From positions 1 to 64,000 of the forward strand of contig ATWC01000003.1 of NCBI GenBank assembly GCA_000421045.1: 64,000 nucleotides of DNA. The letters run 5' to 3'. Positions 42,934-51,043 of this stretch are shown one piece after another. The translations under genes and the position numbers were made by a program. Source of the stretch: Lachnospiraceae bacterium NK4A179. GTDB lineage: Bacteria > Bacillota > Clostridia > Lachnospirales > Lachnospiraceae. Under the pieces are notes generated by a model. The model had not been told where the DNA came from. It ran no database searches and was given only the letters and a program-made list of their open reading frames with translations. Numbering within the stretch: position 1 is the first letter of the stretch; each line of letters starts with the position of its first letter.

Positions 42934-44883
42934 ATGAAAAAATTTTTTAAAACTTTGGTGATCACACTGATCACACTTCTTATATTTATAAGTTCACTGC
43001 TTGTTTTTACGGTTATATGGTTCAGAAATACATGGGATGAAGGTCTTGGTATCAATGAGATACTCTTCCAGCTTGAACTGCTCGAAGGCACCGGAGGCGG
43101 CATGTTTGCAAGCTTTGCTCTAAAGGCTCTGCTTCCCGCGGTAATCCTTACTGCAACTATAATTATCATACGTCTTGTTATTAAAAAGAAAGAGAAAAGA
43201 TCAGCACCGTTTTTTGCTGTATCAACTCTTGCAACCTTTGCTGCTGCTGTATTTGCAGGCATTGTGATCTGGAACCAGCTTGGCATCGGCGATTATTACG
43301 GTATAGGTCCTTCAACTGCCGCTGCTGCGGATGATTATGTTCCGCCTGTTATAGAAACCATCGATGTTTCAGAACTTGAAACAAAAGTTTCATCAAACGA
43401 TGCTTCTGCATCTGATGATACAGCTGCAAAGGAAGTCAATCCCTGGGCTGATTTCATGATCGGTCTTTCTCAGGAGATGACACCCTATGAACCCCTTGAA
43501 ACATCTGACTTTGTAAAGAATTACTATGTTGATCCTTCAACTGTACAGATCACATTTCCCGAACAGAAACGTAATCTTATCTATATAATCCTTGAATCCA
43601 TGGAAGTTACATATGCCGATCCTTCTGTAGGCGGCGGTTTTGAGGAAAACCTTATTCCCAATATTACTTCCTTGGCGCAAGAGAATGAGAATTTCACAGC
43701 TGAGTATGATAAGGGTTCCGTGCTTAATGGTGCTTATGCTTATAACGGATCAAACTGGACCGTTGGCTCAATGTTCGGACAGACCTCAGGTCTTCCGCTT
43801 CAGACAGGATCCATCGGCCGCAACCAGTTCTCAACACAGGATCATTTCTATCCTACAGCCACTCTGCTCGGAGATATCCTTAATGATGCCGGCTACAGAC
43901 AGATGCTCTTTATCGGTTCAAAGGCTACATTTGCCGGACGTGACAAGCTTTTCACTGATCATGGATCATACGAGATAAGAGATTATGATTATGCTAAAGA
44001 AAAAGGCTTAGTAAGTGACTATATTTTCTGGGGCTATGATGACCAAAAGCTTTTCTCTTATGCAAAAGATGCACTTACAGAAATGTCTGTTTCCTCAAAC
44101 GGTCAGCCTTTTAACTTCACCATGCTCACTGTTGATACACATTTTCCTAACGGATATGTTTGTGATCTGTGTGAAAAAGATCATGACGATCAGTATTCAA
44201 ATGTCATAAGCTGCTCTGACAAACAGATCTATGACTTTGTTAAATGGATACAGGCTCAGGATTTCTACGAAAATACAACCATAATAATACAGGGCGATCA
44301 TCCTACAATGAACAGCACTTACTGTAACGATATCCCCAAAGACTATAAGCGCAAAGTCTACACCTGCGTTATCAATGCACCTGTTGCTCCGGTCCGCAAG
44401 GCTTACCGAGAATATTGCATTCTTGATATGTTCCCGACAACTCTATCAGCTATAGGCGCTGAGGTAAAGGGCGGCAGGCTTGGTCTTGGCACAAGTCTCT
44501 ATACCAATCAGCTTACTCTTACTGAGCAGCTTGGCTATGATACTGTAAGCAGATCTCTCAACAGATATTCAGGTTTCCTTGCCCAAATGGCTGATATAAA
44601 GGCTCTTCCTAAAACAGCACCTGCCGCAACAACTTTCATTCCAATGAATGACGGATCCGTTGCAGAGATAGATGAAAACGGAAACATATTGAGAGTGATC
44701 CCTGCAGATCAGGTTGCAGCTGCTGCGGCTGCACAGAATGCTGATCCGGCTGCTGCACAGCAGACCGTACCTGCCGATCCAGCTGCAATCCCGCAGACTG
44801 AAATCCCACAGGCCGATCCCGCTGCAATAACGGTTCCGGAGCAGACTGCTGTTGAAACAGTTCCGGAGGTTCCGGCAGAATAA
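42934..44883 (+). CDS. LtaS/MdoB-like phosphoglycerol transferase (alkaline phosphatase superfamily)
   Basis: 649 residues. Three N-terminal hydrophobic segments (about 5-30, 62-90, 95-115) are followed by a linker and an extracytoplasmic sulfatase-fold domain from about residue 205. Metal- and nucleophile-region motifs are NLIYIILESMEVTYAD, NWTVGSMFGQTSGLPLQ (nucleophile Thr) and IIQGDHPTMNSTYC. The family moves glycerol-phosphate onto teichoic acids or glycans. The last about 60 residues are a Pro/Ala/Gln-rich tail (ADPAAIPQTEIPQADPAAIT), unusual for LtaS. Only 3 bases separate its stop from hypA. Confidence 0.88.
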   Translation: MKKFFKTLVITLITLLIFISSLLVFTVIWFRNTWDEGLGINEILFQLELLEGTGGGMFASFALKALLPAVILTATIIIIRLVIKKKEKRSAPFFAVSTLATFAAAVFAGIVIWNQLGIGDYYGIGPSTAAAADDYVPPVIETIDVSELETKVSSNDASASDDTAAKEVNPWADFMIGLSQEMTPYEPLETSDFVKNYYVDPSTVQITFPEQKRNLIYIILESMEVTYADPSVGGGFEENLIPNITSLAQENENFTAEYDKGSVLNGAYAYNGSNWTVGSMFGQTSGLPLQTGSIGRNQFSTQDHFYPTATLLGDILNDAGYRQMLFIGSKATFAGRDKLFTDHGSYEIRDYDYAKEKGLVSDYIFWGYDDQKLFSYAKDALTEMSVSSNGQPFNFTMLTVDTHFPNGYVCDLCEKDHDDQYSNVISCSDKQIYDFVKWIQAQDFYENTTIIIQGDHPTMNSTYCNDIPKDYKRKVYTCVINAPVAPVRKAYREYCILDMFPTTLSAIGAEVKGGRLGLGTSLYTNQLTLTEQLGYDTVSRSLNRYSGFLAQMADIKALPKTAPAATTFIPMNDGSVAEIDENGNILRVIPADQVAAAAAAQNADPAAAQQTVPADPAAIPQTEIPQADPAAITVPEQTAVETVPEVPAE

Positions 44884-44886
44884 GCC

Positions 44887-45234
44887 ATGCATGAGATGAG
44901 TTATGTGGTGCGGGTCGTAAACCTTGCACTGAAAAAATGTGAAGAAGAAAAACTCACAGATATAAAGAAGATCGTGGTTTCCATTGGCCAGATGGTCGGT
45001 ATAGAACCCTTCTATATGGAAAAGTATTATTCACAGGCAATAAAGAATACCATACTTGAAGGTTCTGAAATAGAATGTGAAATACTTCCGGTCATCGCAA
45101 AATGTGAAAACTGCGGAAAAGAATATCATCCATCCAAAGACAACGATTATATGTGTCCTGAGTGCGGATCCGGTACCGCTAAGACCATACAGGGCAGGGA
45201 ATTTATACTAAAACAGATAGTTTGCGTTATGTAA
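44887..45234 (+). CDS. hypA: Hydrogenase nickel-insertion protein HypA
   Basis: 115 residues. The canonical MHEMSYV start supplies the nickel ligand His2. Two CxxC pairs (CENCGKEY and CPECGSG) form the zinc site. Translation probably depends on coupling to the preceding sulfatase gene, because no good ribosome binding site is present. It delivers nickel with HypB to the EchE large subunit encoded at 22.8-23.9 kb. Confidence 0.94.
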   Translation: MHEMSYVVRVVNLALKKCEEEKLTDIKKIVVSIGQMVGIEPFYMEKYYSQAIKNTILEGSEIECEILPVIAKCENCGKEYHPSKDNDYMCPECGSGTAKTIQGREFILKQIVCVM

Positions 45235-45308
45235 ACCCTGTTTTCAATTTTCAGCATTTAAAAGCATATAATTCCACATTTACACACAAAAAAAGGAGTA
45301 CAGAGCTT

Positions 45309-45968
45309 ATGTCAGAAATCAAGATCGTAGACCTCAAAGCCAATGTTTTAGAAGACAATGACAAATTAGCAGAGAAAACAAGGGAGCGATTGAACATCGA
45401 ACATACGTTCTTATTGAACCTTATGAGCGCTCCCGGCTCCGGCAAGACCACCACACTTACAAGACTTATCGAAACACTTAAGGATGAGATGAAGATCGCG
45501 GTTATGGAAGCCGATATCGATTCCGATGTTGATGCGATCCGAATTAAAGAAGCCGGTGCTGAATCCGTACAGCTTCATACCGGTGGCATGTGTCATCTGG
45601 ATGCCGATATGACCTGCCAGGGTCTCGACTCCATAAATTCAAAAGACTATGATCTGGTAGTTCTTGAGAATGTTGGAAATCTCGTATGTCCTGCTGAATT
45701 TGATACAGGTGCTACCAAGAATGCAATGATACTTTCCGTTCCGGAAGGTGATGACAAACCCCTTAAATATCCGCTTATGTTCCAGGTAGCGGATGTAGTC
45801 ATCATCAACAAAACCGATGTAATGCCTTATTTTGATTTTGATCTGGTAAAAGCTAAGAAGAATATTCTTATGCGGCATCCGGGGATAGAGATCATCCCCG
45901 TCTGCGCAAAGACCGGCGAAGGTATAGATAAACTTGCCGATTGGATAAGAAAAGAAGTCAGAAAATAA
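45309..45968 (+). CDS. hypB: Hydrogenase nickel-insertion GTPase HypB
   Basis: 219 residues from ATG 45309, preceded by AAAGGAG; the longer ORF from 45222 is disregarded. P-loop APGSGKTT (41-48), metal/switch region EADIDSDVDA, LVVLENVGNLVCPAEFD and NKTD are present. It lacks the His-rich nickel-storage N-terminus seen in some HypB proteins. Operon with hypA. Confidence 0.95.
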   Translation: MSEIKIVDLKANVLEDNDKLAEKTRERLNIEHTFLLNLMSAPGSGKTTTLTRLIETLKDEMKIAVMEADIDSDVDAIRIKEAGAESVQLHTGGMCHLDADMTCQGLDSINSKDYDLVVLENVGNLVCPAEFDTGATKNAMILSVPEGDDKPLKYPLMFQVADVVIINKTDVMPYFDFDLVKAKKNILMRHPGIEIIPVCAKTGEGIDKLADWIRKEVRK

Positions 45969-45971
45969 AGA

Positions 45972-47138
45972 TCAGAAATCTATTTCAACATTTCCCATTT
46001 TTGCTTCAGCTTTTATAGGAATGCCGTCTTCGACGGCATTTTTATAATTGCGGCCCTCCTTATGTCCGTCTACTCTGATCTCGCCAAGATCGGTTTTGGC
46101 CGTGATGCTGTAGCTGTCCTTATCTTTCATGCAGTCTATATCAACATTTCCCATGCTGCTTTCAGCATCCAATGATGTAAAAGCCGTATCATCAACACCT
46201 ATGCTTCCGGCATCACACTCAATGCTTGCACTGCCCAGGTCACAATTCTTCACATCAATATTTCCGGCATTCATTTTTATATTTGATTCATTAAAGAATG
46301 AGTCTCTGATAACAAAGTTTCCGGCATTTAATTCCAGATCAAATTCTTCACATTTGAGATCCTTTATATTCAGATCACCTGCATTCAGATTAAGATCTGC
46401 CTCTTCCAGCATGATATCGGGATTTATCTTAACTTCAATCTCAGATACTACACCATTCAGATCTAAATTGAACTTATCATTCTTTTTCTTCTGCTTGATC
46501 TTCAGTTTGCCGTTATCGTATTTGATAGTGGGAAGAAGTTCTTCATCTCCTTTATATAATATTTCTATACCGACCGCACTGTTATCGGAAACGATCCTGA
46601 CAGCTCCTGCTTTTATATCCATATCAAGAGCTGTTATTTTCTCTTCGGCCGAATCATAACTTACGGTTTCAGAAGACTTTGAACTGTTACCTGTATCTAC
46701 CTTTATTCCGTCTACCGCATTAACATTTACATCGGTACCACCTGTTTCTACCTTTATTCCGTCTACCGCATTAACATTTACATTGGTATCACCCGTTTCT
46801 ACCTTTATTCCGTCTACCGCATTAAGATTTACATCCGTATCACCGGCTTTTACCTTTATCCCATCTACAAAATTGAGTTTTACATCAACATCATCCAGAT
46901 CTACATCAATGCCATCGCCACCAACTGATGAATTCTTTATCAATTCTTTTGCATCCTCGGTCAGGGTGGCTCCATCATAATCTTTAATAGCATCTATTGT
47001 CTCGATCACCTTTGCCGTTGAAGTTTTCTTATTTGAATCCTTTGTTATCCTGGGCAGGATAACATGTACACCTATGCCTATGACCACACAGGCAAAAGTT
47101 ACGATAGATAATACTGACAGAAACAATCCCTTTTTCAT
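45972..47138 (-). CDS. DUF4097-type beta-helical envelope protein
   Basis: 388 residues. One N-terminal transmembrane segment (about 5-25) is followed by four 17-residue repeats (VDGIKVETGDTNVNVNA type, about 85-150) and a DUF4097-like repetitive strand domain (AGDLNIKDLKCEEFDLELNA, NAGNIDVKNCDLGSASIECD). Such proteins often act with HAAS-domain membrane proteins and PadR regulators; the biochemical role is unsettled. The stop codon is 3 bases from the convergent hypB stop. The hypB terminator lies inside its 3' end. Confidence 0.85.
   Translation of the reverse strand: MKKGLFLSVLSIVTFACVVIGIGVHVILPRITKDSNKKTSTAKVIETIDAIKDYDGATLTEDAKELIKNSSVGGDGIDVDLDDVDVKLNFVDGIKVKAGDTDVNLNAVDGIKVETGDTNVNVNAVDGIKVETGGTDVNVNAVDGIKVDTGNSSKSSETVSYDSAEEKITALDMDIKAGAVRIVSDNSAVGIEILYKGDEELLPTIKYDNGKLKIKQKKKNDKFNLDLNGVVSEIEVKINPDIMLEEADLNLNAGDLNIKDLKCEEFDLELNAGNFVIRDSFFNESNIKMNAGNIDVKNCDLGSASIECDAGSIGVDDTAFTSLDAESSMGNVDIDCMKDKDSYSITAKTDLGEIRVDGHKEGRNYKNAVEDGIPIKAEAKMGNVEIDF
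46021..46043 (+). terminator. Terminator of hypAB within the convergent DUF4097 gene
   Basis: Stem ATGCCGTC-TTC-GACGGCAT followed by five T residues on the plus strand, 53 bases after the hypB stop. It lies inside the coding sequence of the convergent gene. Confidence 0.8.
46695..46875 (-). repeat. 51-bp tandem repeats in the DUF4097 gene
   Basis: The block beginning ACCTTTATTCCGTCTACC recurs at 46699, 46750, 46801 and 46852, exactly 51 bases (17 codons) apart, with the last copy diverged. Repeat number may vary between strains. Confidence 0.85.
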
Positions 47139-48133
47139 TTTGTTTTCTCCTCCTTTGAACTGCTCTTAAGAACACTGTCTATGATCACAAGTACGATAAA
47201 ACCTACAAGACCCCAGGGCCAGACTAAAAGTGCTATTCCCCACTTGAATGTAAGGAAGCCTATTATAAGAAAGACACACAGAACCGTATACCAATATACC
47301 GATATCACTTTGCCGGTCCAGGTATTATTTACCTTCTCTTTACCCGGGATAAACTCGCCTTCCATGGTCCCGTTTTCGTTAAGCTTAAGAAGAGTCTCAT
47401 AAGCTCCGGACTTTATGGATGTGTTGATAATGAGAAAAACGCCGGCTGCTATAAATAAGAACATCAGCATTGCTCCAAAATCCATTGCTCCGTCCGCCAC
47501 TATCGCGGGAACCAGACTTACAATACAGAGAATGATACCGGCCGAGAGCATTACAGTCTTTGTATGTTCATATCTCTTCCTTTCTTCTCTTATATAATCA
47601 GTAGTCTCCACATCAAGTATACAGTTGCCTTTTCTGATATTTTCATATTTTTCATCTGACCTGGTCCCTTTTACAAAGATCACGATCGCGGCAGCTATGA
47701 TGATCAGCATAAATATAAGACTTAACATATTGGCATAGTTCTGGCCGATCATCATAAACATTCTTAAAAAATTTGATGATGCGGCTGCACTTACCGAAAG
47801 GATACATAACATAACTCCAAGTGCTATCCTTAATCCTCTTTTTCCGCTTTCTTCTATAAAACCTTTGGCATCTTCAAGTGAAAGAATATCTCTGGTATCT
47901 TCTTTCTTGGCCTGAACTTCTGAGCTGATTCCCAAAGCTTCAGCAAGTTCTTCCAGGTTTCCAAATTCCGAAATGATCACCCCGACAGCTTCATTCTCAG
48001 ATTTTCCTTCAGCAATGAGGTCTTCATATCTGTCTTCCATCATCTGAAAAAGTTCTTCCTTGGCCTTATGTACTTCAGGCGTGGCCGGAAGCTTCATAAA
48101 CATATTGTCCAGATAATTTTTTATCGTTTCCAT
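47135..48133 (-). CDS. HAAS/DUF1700-domain membrane protein
   Basis: 332 residues. The N-terminal about 75 residues (ATPEVHKAKEELFQMMEDRY, EGKSENEAVGVIISEFGN) are the helical 'permease prefix'/HAAS domain. This is followed by five or six transmembrane segments and a soluble loop (KNTWTGKVISVYWYTVLCV). The domain typically co-occurs with a PadR regulator, as here. It overlaps the DUF4097 gene by 4 bases and lies 3 bases after padR. Function is unknown; a regulatory membrane partner is inferred. Confidence 0.8.
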   Translation of the reverse strand: METIKNYLDNMFMKLPATPEVHKAKEELFQMMEDRYEDLIAEGKSENEAVGVIISEFGNLEELAEALGISSEVQAKKEDTRDILSLEDAKGFIEESGKRGLRIALGVMLCILSVSAAASSNFLRMFMMIGQNYANMLSLIFMLIIIAAAIVIFVKGTRSDEKYENIRKGNCILDVETTDYIREERKRYEHTKTVMLSAGIILCIVSLVPAIVADGAMDFGAMLMFLFIAAGVFLIINTSIKSGAYETLLKLNENGTMEGEFIPGKEKVNNTWTGKVISVYWYTVLCVFLIIGFLTFKWGIALLVWPWGLVGFIVLVIIDSVLKSSSKEEKTK

Positions 48134-48136
48134 ATT

Positions 48137-48475
48137 TTAATTACCCCTTTTTATAAATCTACCGATCACGTCTCTTGTCAGATCCCATTCTTCACATTTT
48201 TCTCTATAGTATTCTTTCCCCTCATCTGTGATACGGTAGTAGGTTCTCTTTTTTCCGCCGGAAAGTACATCATCGGTAAATGAAACTATGTATCCGTTTT
48301 TTTCCATTCTGGTAAATGCCGAATAGAGAGTAGTTTCTTTTATGATATATTTGCTGTCGGTAATCCTGCGGATCTCTTTGGAGATTTCATAACCATAGGA
48401 AGGTTTATCATATAATATGCAGAGGATCATTGTATCGTTATATCCTCTGATGACATCACTGCTTATTTCTGCCAT
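48137..48475 (-). CDS. PadR-family transcriptional regulator
   Basis: 112 residues with the winged helix SYGYEISKEIRRITDSKYII, ETTLYSAFTRMEKNGYI and the wing VLSGGKKRTYYRITDEGKEY. PadR repressors bind a palindrome in their own promoter, and a matching one lies exactly between -35 and -10 (48542-48570). It is first in the padR-HAAS-DUF4097 operon. The GGAGG site belongs to the hairpin element copy 2. Confidence 0.92.
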   Translation of the reverse strand: MAEISSDVIRGYNDTMILCILYDKPSYGYEISKEIRRITDSKYIIKETTLYSAFTRMEKNGYIVSFTDDVLSGGKKRTYYRITDEGKEYYREKCEEWDLTRDVIGRFIKRGN

Positions 48476-48485
48476 AGTTGATTTC

Positions 48486-48522
48486 CTCCACGAAGAGAAA
48501 TCCGCGTATACGATTTCTCTGA
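48486..48522 (-). repeat. Dispersed hairpin/SD element, copy 2 (padR leader)
   Basis: 35 of 37 bases match the uppP copy at 1771-1807. On the minus strand it forms a 9-bp stem (AGAGAAATC, 48494-48502 and 48512-48520) and ends with GTGGAGG, the padR ribosome binding site. Confidence 0.7.
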
Positions 48523-48541
48523 CTCTGATTTTACTATGCCT

Positions 48542-48570
48542 ATCGTACTACGTTAGTCGTAGTATGTCAA
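48542..48570 (-). promoter_or_regulatory. padR promoter with a palindromic operator in the spacer
   Basis: On the minus strand TTGACA (48565-48570), 17 bases and TACGAT (48542-48547). The spacer holds the palindrome TACTACG-N5-CGTAGTA (48546-48564), so bound repressor would cover both promoter hexamers. Autoregulation by PadR is the simple reading. Confidence 0.75.
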
Positions 48571-48579
48571 TCTTGAATT

Positions 48580-48595
48580 TGTTTCACGTGAAACA
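48580..48595. other. parS site 1
   Basis: TGTTTCACGTGAAACA, a perfect 16-bp parS palindrome of the Spo0J/ParB type, upstream of parA. Confidence 0.95.
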
Positions 48596-48637
48596 TTCAG
48601 GTTTAATCAAAATTTAACCACTAAATCTTGTCAGATA

Positions 48638-48653
48638 TGTTTCACGTGAAACA
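48638..48653. other. parS site 2
   Basis: A second exact TGTTTCACGTGAAACA, 58 bases from the first. Together they mark the ParB loading site of this origin region. Confidence 0.95.
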
Positions 48654-48689
48654 TAATGTGGTAAAGTGCCTGTGAAACAATATAAAACC

Positions 48690-48718
48690 TTGACTGAAGC
48701 CCTCTTTTACCATACTAT
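48690..48718 (+). promoter_or_regulatory. parA promoter
   Basis: TTGACT (48690-48695), 17 bases, TACTAT (48713-48718), 33 bases before the parA start. It is adjacent to parS, so ParB binding may modulate it. Confidence 0.6.
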
Positions 48719-48750
48719 TGACCTTGTACAGAAGAAAAAAGGAGAGAAAA

Positions 48751-49506
48751 ATGACCAAAATCATTACTATAGCAAACCAAAAAGGCGGAGTTGGCAAGAC
48801 TACAACTGCCGTAACCCTTTCCGCAGCACTCGGTGAATTAGGAAAACATATCCTACTTGTAGATATCGATCCTCAGGGAAATGCGACGACTGGTTTTGGT
48901 GTGGATAAAAATGAGCAGGAAAACACAGTATATGAAGTGATCATTGGTGACTGTGCTGTTAACGAAGCGATCATCAAAGATGTTGTACCGTTTGTTGATC
49001 TTATGCCTTCTAATGTAAATCTTTCAGGTGCAGAAATAGAACTTACTCAGTTTGACAACAGAGAATACCGATTGAAAGAACAGCTTGATTATATTAAAGG
49101 CAACTACGACTTTATTTTCATAGACTGCCCTCCTTCGCTTAATACACTAACACTTAATGCTATGTGTGCATCCGAAACTCTTCTTGTTCCTATTCAGTGT
49201 GAATATCTTGCACTTGAAGGATTAAGCGATCTGATTCAGACAATTAATCTTGTAAGAGAAAATCTTAATGCTGATCTTGATCTTGAAGGAATCGTTCTTA
49301 CAATGTACGATGCAAGAACTTCTCTTTCGGAACAGGTTATGGAAAGTGTAAGAGAAACATTTCCGGATAAAACTTATGAAACTGTAATTCCAAGAAATGT
49401 TAGACTTGCCGAAGCTCCTTCATTTGGAAAACCCATAACCATTTATGATCCAAAGTCTGCCGGAGCTGAAGCATACAGAAAACTTGCCAAGGAAATGCTT
49501 AAATAA
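48751..49506 (+). CDS. parA: Chromosome-partitioning ATPase ParA (Soj)
   Basis: 251 residues from ATG 48751 (AAGGAGAG site). Deviant Walker A KGGVGKTTTA, FIFIDCPPSLNTLT and IPRNVRLAEAPSFGKPI match Soj. It works with ParB at parS sites to position origins and regulate DnaA. Two parS sites precede it, but no parB follows: the next gene is mnmE in the opposite orientation. ParB must be encoded elsewhere. Confidence 0.94.
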   Translation: MTKIITIANQKGGVGKTTTAVTLSAALGELGKHILLVDIDPQGNATTGFGVDKNEQENTVYEVIIGDCAVNEAIIKDVVPFVDLMPSNVNLSGAEIELTQFDNREYRLKEQLDYIKGNYDFIFIDCPPSLNTLTLNAMCASETLLVPIQCEYLALEGLSDLIQTINLVRENLNADLDLEGIVLTMYDARTSLSEQVMESVRETFPDKTYETVIPRNVRLAEAPSFGKPITIYDPKSAGAEAYRKLAKEMLK

Positions 49507-49546
49507 TTAATTGCTTAAATCTTAAATAAAGAAAAAATATATAAAG

Positions 49547-49575
49547 AAAAGGCTGCGGTAGTACCGCAGCCTTTT
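49547..49575. terminator. Bidirectional terminator between parA and mnmE
   Basis: AAAAGGCTGCGG and its complement (49547-49558, 49564-49575) around a 5-base loop, with A- and T-runs on both sides, between convergent genes. Confidence 0.88.
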
Positions 49576-49578
49576 GAT

Positions 49579-50985
49579 TTATTTACCCATACAGAATTTT
49601 GAAAAAATCTCATCCACAAGATCTTCACCCACATCTTCACCAATGATATAACCCAAATGTTCATAAGCACTCATCAGATCGATAGAGAAAAAATCCTCCT
49701 GCATTCCGTCATCAATACTTTTTTTCACCAGCTGAAGTGAATCATATGCCTGATCAAGTTCTTTTTTATGTCTGGCATTTGTAATGATTATCTCATCATT
49801 AAGTCCGTGATCCGGATCCTCAAAAAACTTTTCCGTTAACTCTTTAAGTTCATCTATACCTTCTCCTGTTTTTGAAGATATCTTTATAACAGGAAAAGAA
49901 TTAGTTAAATCTTCCTTTATCTTCTTTTCATCAAGTACAGGAGGAAGGTCTGATTTATTAAGTATGATAACTGCATTCTTATCTTTAATGAACTCAATGA
50001 TCTTTTTATCATTCTCATCGATCGGAACAGAAGAATCCAGTACGAAGAAAATCATATCAGCTTTATCAGCCTGTTCAAATGCCCGTTCCACTCCTATCTT
50101 CTCGACAGTATCATCTGCATTTCTGATACCGGCAGTGTCTATAAGTCTTAACTGCAGTTTTCCGAAATTAACATTTTCTTCAATACTGTCTCTGGTCGTT
50201 CCGGCTATATCCGTCACTATAGCTCTGTCATATCCGGAGATATTATTTAATAATGAAGATTTTCCTGCATTTGGCTTACCTAATATTGCAGTTCTGACTC
50301 CATCCTGCATAATTCTGCCATTATCATAGCTATCCTTCATATCCGAAATTGCTTTTGAAAAAACAATAACCTTTTCCTTAAGTTTTTCCGGATAGCCGGT
50401 AAGATCATAATGTTCAGGATCATCCAGAGCTGATTCGATATAGGCAGTTTCAAACAGGATATCCTTTCTTAATGAAATGATCCTGCTTTTAAGTCTGCCC
50501 GAAAGTTGATCCATGGAATTTTTTAATGCGTCTTCATTTTTGGAATTTATAAGACTCATCACTGCCTCTGCTTCAGACAGATCCATTCTTCCGTTTAAAA
50601 AAGCCCTCTTTGTAAATTCTCCTGGTTCGGCAGGACGGACTCCGGTTGAAAAAATGATCTCAAGTATTTTTTTTGTAATATAGAATCCACCGTGACAATT
50701 TACTTCAACAACATCTTCACCTGTATAACTGTGAGGACCTCTCATTACAGAAAGCATAACTTCATCTGTTTTTTCAGGTAAGGATTTTCTGATATCGTAA
50801 ATAAATCCATGACGAATGGAATTATTAGGAAATTCAGAAATCTTTTTTCCGGCACCCGTAAGAAAGATCTTATCAGCAACATCGATAGCATCTTTGCCGC
50901 TGATCCTTATCACACCTATACCGGCCTGAGTCATTCCACTGCATTGTGCAGCTATAGTATCATTTATATAATCTTTATTAAACAT
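49579..50985 (-). CDS. mnmE: tRNA modification GTPase MnmE
   Basis: 468 residues from ATG 50985 (a GTG two codons upstream is possible). N-terminal tetrahydrofolate-binding domain, helical domain, and a central GTPase domain with GKPNAGKSSLLN, DIAGTTRDS, DTAG and NKSD. The C-terminal CMGK gives the conserved catalytic Cys. With MnmG it makes cmnm5U34 in tRNA; mnmG is not next to it, unlike in many Firmicutes. Confidence 0.95.
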   Translation of the reverse strand: MFNKDYINDTIAAQCSGMTQAGIGVIRISGKDAIDVADKIFLTGAGKKISEFPNNSIRHGFIYDIRKSLPEKTDEVMLSVMRGPHSYTGEDVVEVNCHGGFYITKKILEIIFSTGVRPAEPGEFTKRAFLNGRMDLSEAEAVMSLINSKNEDALKNSMDQLSGRLKSRIISLRKDILFETAYIESALDDPEHYDLTGYPEKLKEKVIVFSKAISDMKDSYDNGRIMQDGVRTAILGKPNAGKSSLLNNISGYDRAIVTDIAGTTRDSIEENVNFGKLQLRLIDTAGIRNADDTVEKIGVERAFEQADKADMIFFVLDSSVPIDENDKKIIEFIKDKNAVIILNKSDLPPVLDEKKIKEDLTNSFPVIKISSKTGEGIDELKELTEKFFEDPDHGLNDEIIITNARHKKELDQAYDSLQLVKKSIDDGMQEDFFSIDLMSAYEHLGYIIGEDVGEDLVDEIFSKFCMGK

Positions 50986-51000
50986 TTTCACCTTTTAAAA

Positions 51001-51028
51001 AGACCGCCCCGGTTTTCCGGAGCGGTCT
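51001..51028 (-). terminator. Terminator after jag
   Basis: AGACCGCCCCGG and AGCGGTCT-type arms around TTTT; on the minus strand the stem is followed by TTTTT. It ends the yidC-jag transcript ahead of mnmE. Confidence 0.85.
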
Positions 51029-51043
51029 GATTTCTACAAAAGA

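Noticed and set aside
42899-42934. Leaderless start for the LtaS-like gene
   Set aside because: Although an extended -10 lies near, a GGAGG site is present in a 26-base leader.
46695-46875. CRISPR-like 51-bp repeats
   Set aside because: They are in frame with the DUF4097 gene and without unique spacers.
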